The notes beneath the pieces were generated by a model. That model saw only the letters and a list, made by a program, of their open reading frames with translations, did no database searches and had not been told where the DNA came from. This document shows positions 1 to 5,635 of a DNA stretch of 6,506 bases, piece after piece. Source of the DNA: an uncultured Chryseolinea sp. (GTDB lineage: Bacteria > Bacteroidota > Bacteroidia > Cytophagales > Cyclobacteriaceae); assembly GCA_946478915.1 (NCBI GenBank), contig CAMLER010000298.1:1-6506 (forward strand). The letters are read 5' to 3'. Position numbers and translations under genes: made by a program. Each line of letters begins with the position of its first letter. The stretch's first letter is position 1.

Positions 1-95
1 TGACAAAACAGAAATCAGATGATTCAAAATTACCCACCGGGGAAAATATCCCATAACCTTGCTTGAGCTGATTTGAAAAAAAAAATTATCCGTAC

Positions 96-111
96 TTTTC
101 TTTAAAGAAAA
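96..111. repeat. perfect 16-bp AT-rich palindrome
   Basis: TTTTCTTTAAAGAAAA reads identically on both strands. It lies ten bases after a run of ten A. It could be an operator for a dimeric regulator, part of a terminator for a gene lying to the left of the window, or a chance product of strong AT bias. As a hairpin it would have almost no loop, which favours a protein-binding role over a terminator if it has any role. Confidence 0.35.
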
Positions 112-336
112 ACAATCCAGTCGGTTATGCCTTTATTTCTAAACAAATAATAATAATCGAACTTTATTCATTGTTTGATTGTACTCCTAATAAGATGCGG
201 ACATACGTCATTTTACAACGTTTATATATATTCTTTGTGTCAAAAGAATAGCACTGAATACCTCTGTTATAAAAAAAAAATCGCGTCCTGGTACGCACAA
301 TATTTAATAAATTATGGGGCTTTTTTACGAACAAAA

Positions 337-432
337 ATGTTACGAGCAATTAAAACATATTTTACGACTTACAACATCGGCACACCGGCCAAGAAGAAGA
401 AAAGGAAGAGGAAGAAAAAGAAGTCAAAATAA
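337..432 (+). CDS. doubtful small protein with Lys/Arg-rich tail (31 codons)
   Basis: A short frame from ATG 337 to TAA 430-432 encodes 31 residues with 14 Lys or Arg and no acidic residue. The last 13 residues (19-31) are Lys and Arg apart from one Ser, following an Asn-Ile-Gly-Thr-Pro-Ala stretch. The same frame is open upstream to ATG 175 (85 codons), but that part is low-complexity and contains a poly-A run. There is no Shine-Dalgarno sequence. A very basic small protein could bind nucleic acid, like short basic ribosomal proteins, but I do not recognise a family. The Lys-rich tail may simply be the translation of an A/G-rich tract, since AAA, AAG, AGG and GAA dominate purine sequence. 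The absence of Glu from such a tract mildly favours real coding. Confidence 0.22.
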   Translation: MLRAIKTYFTTYNIGTPAKKKKRKRKKKKSK

Positions 433-618
433 CGTAAGGCAAGGGCGTCTATACGCTTGAGGGAGTAACCAATGAGTATTGATTTTAAGAGCATTATAAA
501 TATTTATGTGCGAATTTAATCCGGAGCCCGGTTAGTTCAATAAGAAGCACCGCGCTAATGTTATTTCGGGAAACTATGTGCACTTTAGTAATCGAATAAC
601 GGTATCGGGCGCAATAAC

Positions 619-1554
619 ATGCAAATAGAATTCATTGGAGAACGGATCATAACGGTGGAGAAAAACCAAACGATCCTTGATGCTTCATTGCAGGCAGGCA
701 TACCGCACTTTCATGCCTGTGGCGGTATGGGAAAATGTACAACCTGTCGGATCATGGTTTTGGAGGGTGAAAAGAATCTGAGTCGACCAAATAGAAAAGA
801 AGCCAAACTCCGGAAGTCAATTCAAATGACGAGCTCTGTGAGGCTTGCCTGCCAGACTAAAGTATTAAGGGAGCCTGTGGTGGTTGAGCGTATAATCAAA
901 GATGCATCTGAGATCCCACACTATATTCAGCTTAGCGAAAAGGATCTAAAGGCAAAAAAGCTGAAGCCTCTGGGAGAAGAAAGGTATTTGGTGTTGTTTT
1001 TTCTAGATATCAGAAACTTTACTCCATTTATTGAAACATACCTTCCCTTCGACGTCATGTATATCACGAGGAAGCTGTTTGATGTCTTTTATAAAATCAT
1101 TACCGAGCACAAAGGAAAATTGATCGAAACAGCAGGCGATGAGTTGTATGCTGTATTCGGACTTGACACGTCGATCAGAGAGGCAGCGGACAATGCTATT
1201 TCTACCGGGATGGCGATTCTTCATGAACTTGAAAAGCTAAATAAAACTTATCTGAATGTATACTTTTTTCGCGAGTTCGAAGTAGGAATAGGCATTCATT
1301 CGGGAAAAGTGATAGTAGGAGAACTAAATTTACATGGTCGTCTCAAGCCAACCGTAATGGGACTGGCTGTTAACATTGCGTCAAGGATTCAAAATGCTAC
1401 TAAAAAACTAAACAATTCATTTGTTGCGTCTGAAGAAGTAGTCAGGCACTCTTCATTAAAGACAGCGCATCAAACCGCACAGATCAATTTGAAAGGCGTA
1501 ACGTCAGATTACAATGTTTATCTTTTGGGAAGGGAATACTCGAAACCGGAATAA
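619..1554 (+). CDS. [2Fe-2S] ferredoxin domain fused to class III nucleotide cyclase
   Basis: The 311-residue protein joins two domains. Residues 1 to about 92 are a plant/adrenodoxin-type [2Fe-2S] ferredoxin with cluster ligands C34, C40, C43 and C78 (C-x5-C-x2-C, then a fourth Cys 34 residues on). After a Lys-rich linker (about 93-120), residues 121-304 form a class III adenylate/guanylate cyclase catalytic domain. Metal-binding aspartates are D130 (LDIRNFT) and D174 (AGDELYAVF); the GIGIHSG loop is at 223-229; transition-state residues N252 and R256 lie in VNIASR. It should make cAMP or cGMP from the NTP as a homodimer. The substrate-choosing positions are unusual: E170 where adenylate cyclases usually have Lys, and T245 where they have Asp or Thr. 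No signal peptide or membrane segment is visible, so it is probably cytosolic. The ATG at 619 gives a complete ferredoxin fold; no Shine-Dalgarno sequence precedes it. It stands alone, 337 bases before the next gene. A redox-controlled cyclase is inferred from the architecture. Confidence 0.95.
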   Translation: MQIEFIGERIITVEKNQTILDASLQAGIPHFHACGGMGKCTTCRIMVLEGEKNLSRPNRKEAKLRKSIQMTSSVRLACQTKVLREPVVVERIIKDASEIPHYIQLSEKDLKAKKLKPLGEERYLVLFFLDIRNFTPFIETYLPFDVMYITRKLFDVFYKIITEHKGKLIETAGDELYAVFGLDTSIREAADNAISTGMAILHELEKLNKTYLNVYFFREFEVGIGIHSGKVIVGELNLHGRLKPTVMGLAVNIASRIQNATKKLNNSFVASEEVVRHSSLKTAHQTAQINLKGVTSDYNVYLLGREYSKPE

Positions 1555-1586
1555 AAATGATGTGAAACACAAATCCAGACCGGTTG

Positions 1587-1618
1587 TTGAGATAAGGACC
1601 GAAACTTGTCTGCGTTTG
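1587..1618 (+). promoter_or_regulatory. possible Bacteroidota-type promoter
   Basis: TTG at 1587-1589 and TGCGTTTG at 1611-1618 are 21 bases apart, close to the -33 TTG / -7 TAnnTTTG arrangement of the Bacteroidota primary sigma factor, with one mismatch in the -7 box. Transcription would start near 1625, just ahead of the 33-codon frame, and could read on into the stress-protein gene. The match is weak. Confidence 0.2.
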
Positions 1619-1647
1619 TTAATAAAGAATAGCAACAAGGCCGAAAT

Positions 1648-1749
1648 ATGTCGGTTCTCCTGCTTGCTTTAATGGCACCAGTTGTTCCTCCGATTGGTCC
1701 ACCCAGCCCTGCTCACTTTATCCATGAGTTATCTTACCTTTTTACCTGA
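1648..1749 (+). CDS. doubtful small hydrophobic Pro-rich peptide (33 codons)
   Basis: ATG 1648 to TGA 1747-1749 encodes 33 residues. The first half is strongly hydrophobic (MSVLLLALMAPVV), followed by a Pro-rich stretch (PPIGPPSP) and a C-terminal part with His, Phe and Tyr. AAGG at 1637-1640 ends seven bases before the ATG, better placed than before any of the certain genes here, and a weak promoter-like pair lies upstream. It could be a small single-pass membrane peptide or a leader. I recognise no family, and a frame this short can arise by chance. Confidence 0.2.
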   Translation: MSVLLLALMAPVVPPIGPPSPAHFIHELSYLFT

Positions 1750-1811
1750 TAAACATCATTGGATCGCAGGTATGAATTCTGGTTATTACACCACGTAATG
1801 CTCTCGTCAGG

Positions 1812-1837
1812 ACAATAGTTCATAGCAGGACTATTGT
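1812..1837. promoter_or_regulatory. 8-bp inverted repeat upstream of the stress-protein gene
   Basis: ACAATAGT (1812-1819) and its exact complement ACTATTGT (1830-1837) are separated by ten bases, giving 18 bp between arm centres. The second arm ends 54 bases before the ATG of the universal stress protein. The size and placement suit an operator for a dimeric regulator in the promoter or leader. It could also form an RNA hairpin, but the arms are AT-rich and no T-run follows, so it is not a good terminator. Confidence 0.35.
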
Positions 1838-1891
1838 AAAGGTAAGATGTAAGAAGCATCGATATTCGAGGTAAACTTAGAATTTGATATT

Positions 1892-2743
1892 ATGAAAAAG
1901 ATTCTTGTCCCATGCGATTTTTCAACTCCATCAAAAGAAGCATACAAATTCGCCTTGGAAATTGCTTCTATAAGCAAGGGTGAGATTTATGTTGTTCACT
2001 TTATCGAAGCGCCCCTTGTGTACGAAACGACTTTTGGAGTTCAGCCTCACTCACTTGACTCGGAGAGCAGGACGAGGCTAAAGGAAGAGGCCACTAGTGC
2101 ATTTGAAAAATTAAAAGAGACGTTTTATACGCCGGCAAAAACGCCAGTTCATTTCGAAATGCCAACCGATTTGATGCTTTCAGGTATTCCGAAATTTATC
2201 GAGGAACACCAGATCGACCTTGTGGTCATGGGTACCAGCGGTTCAAGTGGATTGGAAGAATTCCTCATCGGTTCGAATACTGAAAAAATTGTTCGCTTTT
2301 CACCTGTACCAGTGTTTGCAGTAACCAAGGCGGCTGCCTACGGATCAATACAACATATAGTATTCCCGAACAGCCTGGAGTTGAATCAATCAGGCCTGAT
2401 AGCACATGTTAAGAATCTTCAGGCGTTTTTTAAAGCTAAGCTGCACGTCCTGACTGTATCAACTCCCGCTCATTTTAAAACAAATCAGGAAGCACAGGGT
2501 GCCCTCGAAGAATTTGCCAACCATTATAAACTGAATAATTACACGCTGAATTTCAGAAATGATTTCAATGAGAGAGATGGCATCCTCAACTTCACGAAGG
2601 AAATCCAGGCGCAAATGATAGCCTTGGGTACCCATAGCTACAAGGGCCTGAAGCATTTGATAAACGGGAGCATTGCAGAGTCTGTTGTTAATCATAATGA
2701 ATGTCCAGTATGGACCTTTAGTATCAAGCAACTCAGTGAATAA
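1892..2743 (+). CDS. two-domain universal stress protein (UspA family)
   Basis: The 283-residue cytosolic protein has two tandem Usp folds (about 1-146 and 152-278), the usual long form in Bacteroidota, against about 140-150 residues for a single-domain Usp. The first domain has an intact ATP-binding set: D9 in ILVPCDFS and the G-x2-G-x9-G-S motif as G114, G117, G127 and S128. The second domain is degenerate: N160 (HIVFPNS) replaces the Asp, and the motif reads G246, S249, G259, S260, with the middle Gly lost. ATP binding is therefore probably kept by the first domain only. Usp proteins bind nucleotide and help survival under starvation, oxidative or respiratory stress; the exact target is not deducible. 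The ATG at 1892 begins the first beta strand directly. No Shine-Dalgarno sequence is present. An inverted repeat lies 54 bases upstream. The gene is 108 bases before the DUF4136 lipoprotein gene on the same strand, so co-transcription is possible. Confidence 0.95.
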   Translation: MKKILVPCDFSTPSKEAYKFALEIASISKGEIYVVHFIEAPLVYETTFGVQPHSLDSESRTRLKEEATSAFEKLKETFYTPAKTPVHFEMPTDLMLSGIPKFIEEHQIDLVVMGTSGSSGLEEFLIGSNTEKIVRFSPVPVFAVTKAAAYGSIQHIVFPNSLELNQSGLIAHVKNLQAFFKAKLHVLTVSTPAHFKTNQEAQGALEEFANHYKLNNYTLNFRNDFNERDGILNFTKEIQAQMIALGTHSYKGLKHLINGSIAESVVNHNECPVWTFSIKQLSE

Positions 2744-2851
2744 GACACGTATTCTCTAAACTATGATGACGTGGTATGGCCACCATCTTCAACTATGAAG
2801 TAAGCAGCATTGATCTCGAATTCTTTTTCGGAAATCTAATGACCGTTGATT

Positions 2852-3388
2852 ATGAAAAATTCTTTTGTCGCATTAATTCTTTTGATGACTGGATGCAGTC
2901 CTGAAATACGGGTGTATTCGGATTATGATCCAGGTTACGAACTTTACATTTACGCTACTTTTACTTGGCTGAAAGAAAAAAGTATCGAGTTGGGAAACAA
3001 TCCTCTTTACTATAACGAACTCAACGACAAAAGGATCAAGTCTGCCATAACCGAGCAATTGACGAAAAAAGGATACCGTCGATCAGAAAAAGATCCGGAG
3101 CTCGTAGTTCACTATCATATCATAGTCGATGATCAGTCAATAGTAACGACGGACCCACACGGATACTTCTATAGTCCTTACTGGACTCACCTGCGTACCA
3201 ATATTCAACAATATCGTGAGGGCACATTAATTATTGATTTCATGGACCCGAAGACAAATAATTTGGTGTGGCGGGGTTGGGCGGTATCTGCACTAGAAGG
3301 CAGACCGCTGACACCTGATAAAATTGATGGTCTGATAAGAACGGCAGTGGGAAAGATCTTCCGAAAGTTTCCCAATAGGAAATCCTGA
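2852..3388 (+). CDS. DUF4136-family lipoprotein
   Basis: From ATG 2852 the protein has 178 residues. It opens with a short lipoprotein signal peptide (Lys2, hydrophobic 5-13) and a cleavage and lipidation site MTG-C with Cys15. Ser16 after the Cys does not suggest inner-membrane retention, so an outer-membrane anchor facing the periplasm is likely. The rest matches the DUF4136 pattern: TFTWLKE near 37, a YNELNDKRIKSAI helix near 52-64, the strand PELVVHYHI near 82-90, a Tyr-rich PHGYFYSPYW segment near 102-111, EGTLIIDF and NNLVWRGWA in the C-terminal half, and a final helix ending in IFRKFP. The family's function is unknown. A TTG at 2846 would add only two residues; ATG 2852 is preferred because it gives the standard signal peptide. 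It follows the stress-protein gene on the same strand and ends 32 bases from the convergent kinase gene. Confidence 0.92.
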   Translation: MKNSFVALILLMTGCSPEIRVYSDYDPGYELYIYATFTWLKEKSIELGNNPLYYNELNDKRIKSAITEQLTKKGYRRSEKDPELVVHYHIIVDDQSIVTTDPHGYFYSPYWTHLRTNIQQYREGTLIIDFMDPKTNNLVWRGWAVSALEGRPLTPDKIDGLIRTAVGKIFRKFPNRKS

Positions 3389-3420
3389 AATGCAATAGCG
3401 TCGATAAGGTGTACAATATC

Positions 3421-4791
3421 TTACAGAGAGTTATCGAAGCATACCTCAACCGTTGTGCCTTTCCCCACCTCACTATTCAACTTCACTGAACCTTTCAACA
3501 TCTCAACGTAGTGTTTCATAATGTGTAACCCCAGCCCCGTCCCCTGGACGTTGCTGACATTGGAAGCGCGATAAAACCTGTTGAATATTTGAGTTTGTTC
3601 GTTTTCAGGGATACCAATACCATTATCTTTAACCGTTAGGCGAATCATACCATCCACATGAGAAGATAGGTAGATCGCAGAATTTTCAGGAGAGTATTTT
3701 ATTGCATTGGACACCATATTGTTCACAATGTTGTCAAATAAAACAGGATCTGTTGATATCTCGTTATGCCCGGTATGATCATAGATTATTACCTGTCCCG
3801 GCCTGGTATTACCCTGTGCATTTTTGCAGAACAATTCAAGATGTTTTTGAATATCAATCTTTTCGAGATTCGGCTTAATACGTCCTTCCTCAATCCTCGT
3901 GACCGATAGAAATTCGTCCAGTATGGAGGTAAGATTTCTGACAGAAGATTTGATTCTGGAAATATGCCGAAGTGCACGGTCCTGATTCTCGACAAACTTA
4001 TAATTGGATAGAAGATCCGCAGAAGACACAATCGCGGTTAAAGGGGTTCGAAATTCATGCGAGGCCATAGTCACAAAGTTCGATTTCATGTTATTAAGTT
4101 CCTTTTCAGATTCCAAAGCTTGCTTGATTTGTTCCTCTGCCATCTTGCTTTTATTGAAATTGTAGCGAACCACTAAGAAAGTTGATCCCAAAAGAATTGC
4201 GATCCCGGTCAGTAAAATGGCAAAGGTGCTTTTAAATGCGGAAAGACTTTCCTGATTGGCCAGTTCCCGTTGAGCGAGCAATGCTTTTTCAGTAGTCTTT
4301 ACCTTTTTTATTGTTGATGTCACACTCTCCCTAATGTCGTTGTTGCTTGCAAATAACGTCATTAAGTCCACCTGCGGAGTATTTTCACCGACTCGCTTAA
4401 ACAAAGTATCTGAAATGCTTTTAAATTTTTGCAGGCCATGTTCCAGAGAATCCAGGTTGGGTTGTTGATAGGGATTATCTGTGGTATGCTTCTTCAACTC
4501 ATTGAAGTCCGAAACCAATGCCTTCATTGACTCAAGATATTCGCGATGCTTTGATGTATCCCTCGTGATGACCATACTATTCACCTTCAAGCGGATCTCC
4601 TGGTACCTGGATAGTAATTCTTCAGCACTCTCAATCACTTTATGGGTATGACTTAGCCACCGGGAAGTCTGCATTGTATTTTCATTATTCTGATAGCTTA
4701 TCGCACTCATTACCACAATGCCCGCCACGAGCAGGAATATTAGAACGCCAACAATCGCCTTGAAAGAATACATATATTTCAGACCAGTCAT
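3421..4791 (-). CDS. CHASE3-domain sensor histidine kinase
   Basis: The 456-residue membrane kinase has a first transmembrane segment (about 12-31), a helical periplasmic region of about 155 residues matching CHASE3 (SRWLSHTHKV near 43-52, then the IRLKVNSMVITRD helix), a second transmembrane segment (189-208), a short coiled linker (about 210-238) and a HisKA/HATPase core. All catalytic boxes look intact: H245 in ASHEFRTPL, N-box N358/N362 in NNMVSNAIKYSP, G1 box DNGIGIP with D389, F-box F403 and F406, and G2 box GTGLGL at 417-422. It should autophosphorylate and pass phosphate to a response regulator, but none is in the window and the protein has no receiver domain, so it looks orphan here. 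ATG 4791 is chosen over the GTG at 4797, which would add two residues; neither has a Shine-Dalgarno sequence. CHASE3 ligands are unknown. It runs towards the DUF4136 gene, 32 bases apart, with no strong terminator between them. Confidence 0.95.
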   Translation of the reverse strand: MTGLKYMYSFKAIVGVLIFLLVAGIVVMSAISYQNNENTMQTSRWLSHTHKVIESAEELLSRYQEIRLKVNSMVITRDTSKHREYLESMKALVSDFNELKKHTTDNPYQQPNLDSLEHGLQKFKSISDTLFKRVGENTPQVDLMTLFASNNDIRESVTSTIKKVKTTEKALLAQRELANQESLSAFKSTFAILLTGIAILLGSTFLVVRYNFNKSKMAEEQIKQALESEKELNNMKSNFVTMASHEFRTPLTAIVSSADLLSNYKFVENQDRALRHISRIKSSVRNLTSILDEFLSVTRIEEGRIKPNLEKIDIQKHLELFCKNAQGNTRPGQVIIYDHTGHNEISTDPVLFDNIVNNMVSNAIKYSPENSAIYLSSHVDGMIRLTVKDNGIGIPENEQTQIFNRFYRASNVSNVQGTGLGLHIMKHYVEMLKGSVKLNSEVGKGTTVEVCFDNSL

Positions 4792-4886
4792 GGTCACGGT
4801 AGTAAAACAACAACATTCATGCTCCGTATGAAATGACTTTTGTCATCGTATGCAAAATAATTTTCGATTGGCGCCATGGTCTTTTT

Positions 4887-4916
4887 ATCTTAAAACTGAT
4901 TTAAATCATCTGTCAA
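4887..4916 (-). promoter_or_regulatory. possible kinase promoter overlapping the palindrome
   Basis: On the minus strand TTGACA (4916-4911) is followed after 18 bases by TAAGAT (4892-4887), 4 of 6 matches to a classical -10 box. Transcription would start about 90 bases before the kinase ATG. The palindrome at 4897-4908 falls between the two boxes. The primary sigma factor of Bacteroidota prefers TTG/TAnnTTTG, which this does not match, so the call is tentative. Confidence 0.22.
4897..4908. promoter_or_regulatory. 12-bp palindrome resembling an FNR/CRP-family site
   Basis: TGATTTAAATCA is a perfect palindrome. It contains the TGAT-N4-ATCA core of FNR-family sites (full consensus TTGAT-N4-ATCAA), with only the outermost base of each half differing (C and T here). 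It lies about 106 bases upstream of the kinase ATG in a gap without genes. Binding by a CRP/FNR-type regulator is inferred from the match; no such regulator is in the window. Confidence 0.4.
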
Positions 4917-5194
4917 CAGTTTGATGTCGTTCGTAGTCGATTTGATTAGTCTCTCTACAATACATCACTATCATAGTTTGTGTCTCTTGATTTTTCACAA
5001 CTGTTGCAGAGAATTACCAGATAGTGATATCCACTTCCTGCCAACTGAATGTTAAATTTCGCCTGGTCTTATGGTTGTCGTATAACTGGCATACGAAACA
5101 CAGCTCATAGAGATCCATTACTTAAAAACATGATCTTTCTAAAAGAAATGGAGAGTATACTTCAATAACAAAATCGGAAAACCTGAAAACAGTG

Positions 5195-5635
5195 TCAACT
5201 CCAGGATGTAACCAAATCCGGGTTTGCCTCTCGGAACCCTGAATCAAATGTCTGGATAGTACTGCGAAGCTTCTCGCTGACCTTAAGCGCCAGGCTTTCC
5301 AGCACATAGAGTTTCATGTCTCTGGCAATATGCTCCGTGGGGTTGTAAAAGGTGACGGCGGTTTCACCCGGATACAGTTCTGCCACAGACACCAGGCAAG
5401 GCAAAACTAAACCCACTTCCGGCGATAGTCGCATCATCTCCTTATATAAGTATGGGTCGTAAACTGATAGTACTTTATACTTTCCCAAAGTAACGCTTTT
5501 GAGCATATTCAAATGATCTTGATAATCGGTAACACCACCGAGTTCAAAGCAATCATTGTACAATTCCTCTTTCATTTGATCGAGCACAGCCTCAAACGCT
5601 TTGCGTACGATCACCCTACCAACATTACCTTTCAT
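5195..5635 (-). CDS. DUF302-family protein, variant with one conserved Cys lost
   Basis: The 146-residue protein, probably cytosolic, follows the DUF302 fold: an N-terminal amphipathic helix (12-27), the strand GKYKVLSVYDP (51-61), a helix YLYKEMMRL (63-70), the turn SPEVGLVLPC (71-80), the strand LVSVAEL, the strand TAVTFYNP and a C-terminal helix (113-127). The family function is unknown. It is diverged from the neighbouring DUF302 protein: the Cys-Asn-Pro motif there is Tyr59-Asp60-Pro61 here, while LPC (Cys80) is kept. The region before strand 51 is also different (DYQDHLNMLKSV instead of SIDLKDVFKQKL). It has no signal peptide. The ATG at 5635 is the natural start and no Shine-Dalgarno sequence is seen. 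It is transcribed away from the second DUF302 gene across a shared 196-base region. Confidence 0.85.
   Translation of the reverse strand: MKGNVGRVIVRKAFEAVLDQMKEELYNDCFELGGVTDYQDHLNMLKSVTLGKYKVLSVYDPYLYKEMMRLSPEVGLVLPCLVSVAELYPGETAVTFYNPTEHIARDMKLYVLESLALKVSEKLRSTIQTFDSGFREANPDLVTSWS

Larger units (their letters stand above)
1..618. other. AT-rich left intergenic region without a certain gene
   Basis: No convincing protein gene lies here. The stretch is much richer in A and T than the genes to its right and holds two runs of ten A (76-85 and 271-280), a perfect 16-bp palindrome (96-111), a purine-only tract at about 390-423 and a 12-bp AT palindrome (ATAAATATTTAT, 496-507). A small hairpin with two G-U pairs (443-448 with 453-458) follows the end of the doubtful Lys-rich frame but has no T-run. 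A frame open from ATG 175 to 432 has a low-complexity upstream half that does not look coding; only its last 31 codons are listed separately. The 186 bases before the cyclase gene presumably hold its promoter, but I find no clear TAnnTTTG Bacteroidota-type -7 element there. Confidence 0.6.
1555..1891. other. 337-base intergenic region between cyclase and stress-protein genes
   Basis: No certain gene is present. The region holds a possible Bacteroidota-type promoter (TTG at 1587-1589, 21 bases, then TGCGTTTG at 1611-1618, one mismatch from TAnnTTTG), a doubtful 33-codon frame (1648-1749), and an 8-bp inverted repeat (1812-1837) in the upstream region of the stress-protein gene. I see no strong terminator after the cyclase gene. 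Confidence 0.5.
4792..5194. other. 403-base intergenic region upstream of the kinase
   Basis: No gene is found on either strand. The region holds the presumed kinase promoter, an FNR/CRP-like palindrome (4897-4908), two separated inverted repeats with interleaved arms (CAACAGTT 4914-4921 with AACTGTTG 4999-5006; ATCACTATC 4964-4972 with GATAGTGAT 5020-5028), and a weak AT hairpin (TTTCT 5136-5140, AGAAA 5144-5148). Read on the minus strand, that hairpin comes 47-59 bases after the stop of the leftward DUF302 gene and is followed by a run of five T (5123-5127), so it may be a weak terminator for that gene. Confidence 0.5.

Noticed and set aside
175..336. Upstream part of the frame open from 175 to 432
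   Set aside because: It is very AT-rich, includes a run of ten A, has no family motif and no ribosome site; it looks non-coding.
496..507. ATAAATATTTAT palindrome as an operator
   Set aside because: It is made only of A and T in an AT-rich gap, where such palindromes are common, and it has no matching second copy or known site type.
2761..2790. GTGG/CCAC hairpin after the stress-protein gene as a terminator
   Set aside because: The stem has only four pairs and no T-run follows.
2846..2851. TTG start for the DUF4136 lipoprotein
   Set aside because: It adds Met-Ile before a normal Met-Lys signal peptide start; ATG 2852 fits lipoprotein signal peptides better.
2776..2904. A 42-codon plus-strand frame (ATG 2776 to TGA 2902-2904) overlapping the start of the DUF4136 gene in another frame
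   Set aside because: The DUF4136 frame has a proper lipoprotein signal peptide and Cys at this very place, so it is the coding frame. The overlapping frame has no ribosome site and no recognisable motif.
4792..4797. GTG start giving the kinase two extra residues
   Set aside because: The ATG at 4791 is six bases inside and is the more usual codon; the two residues add nothing to the first membrane segment.
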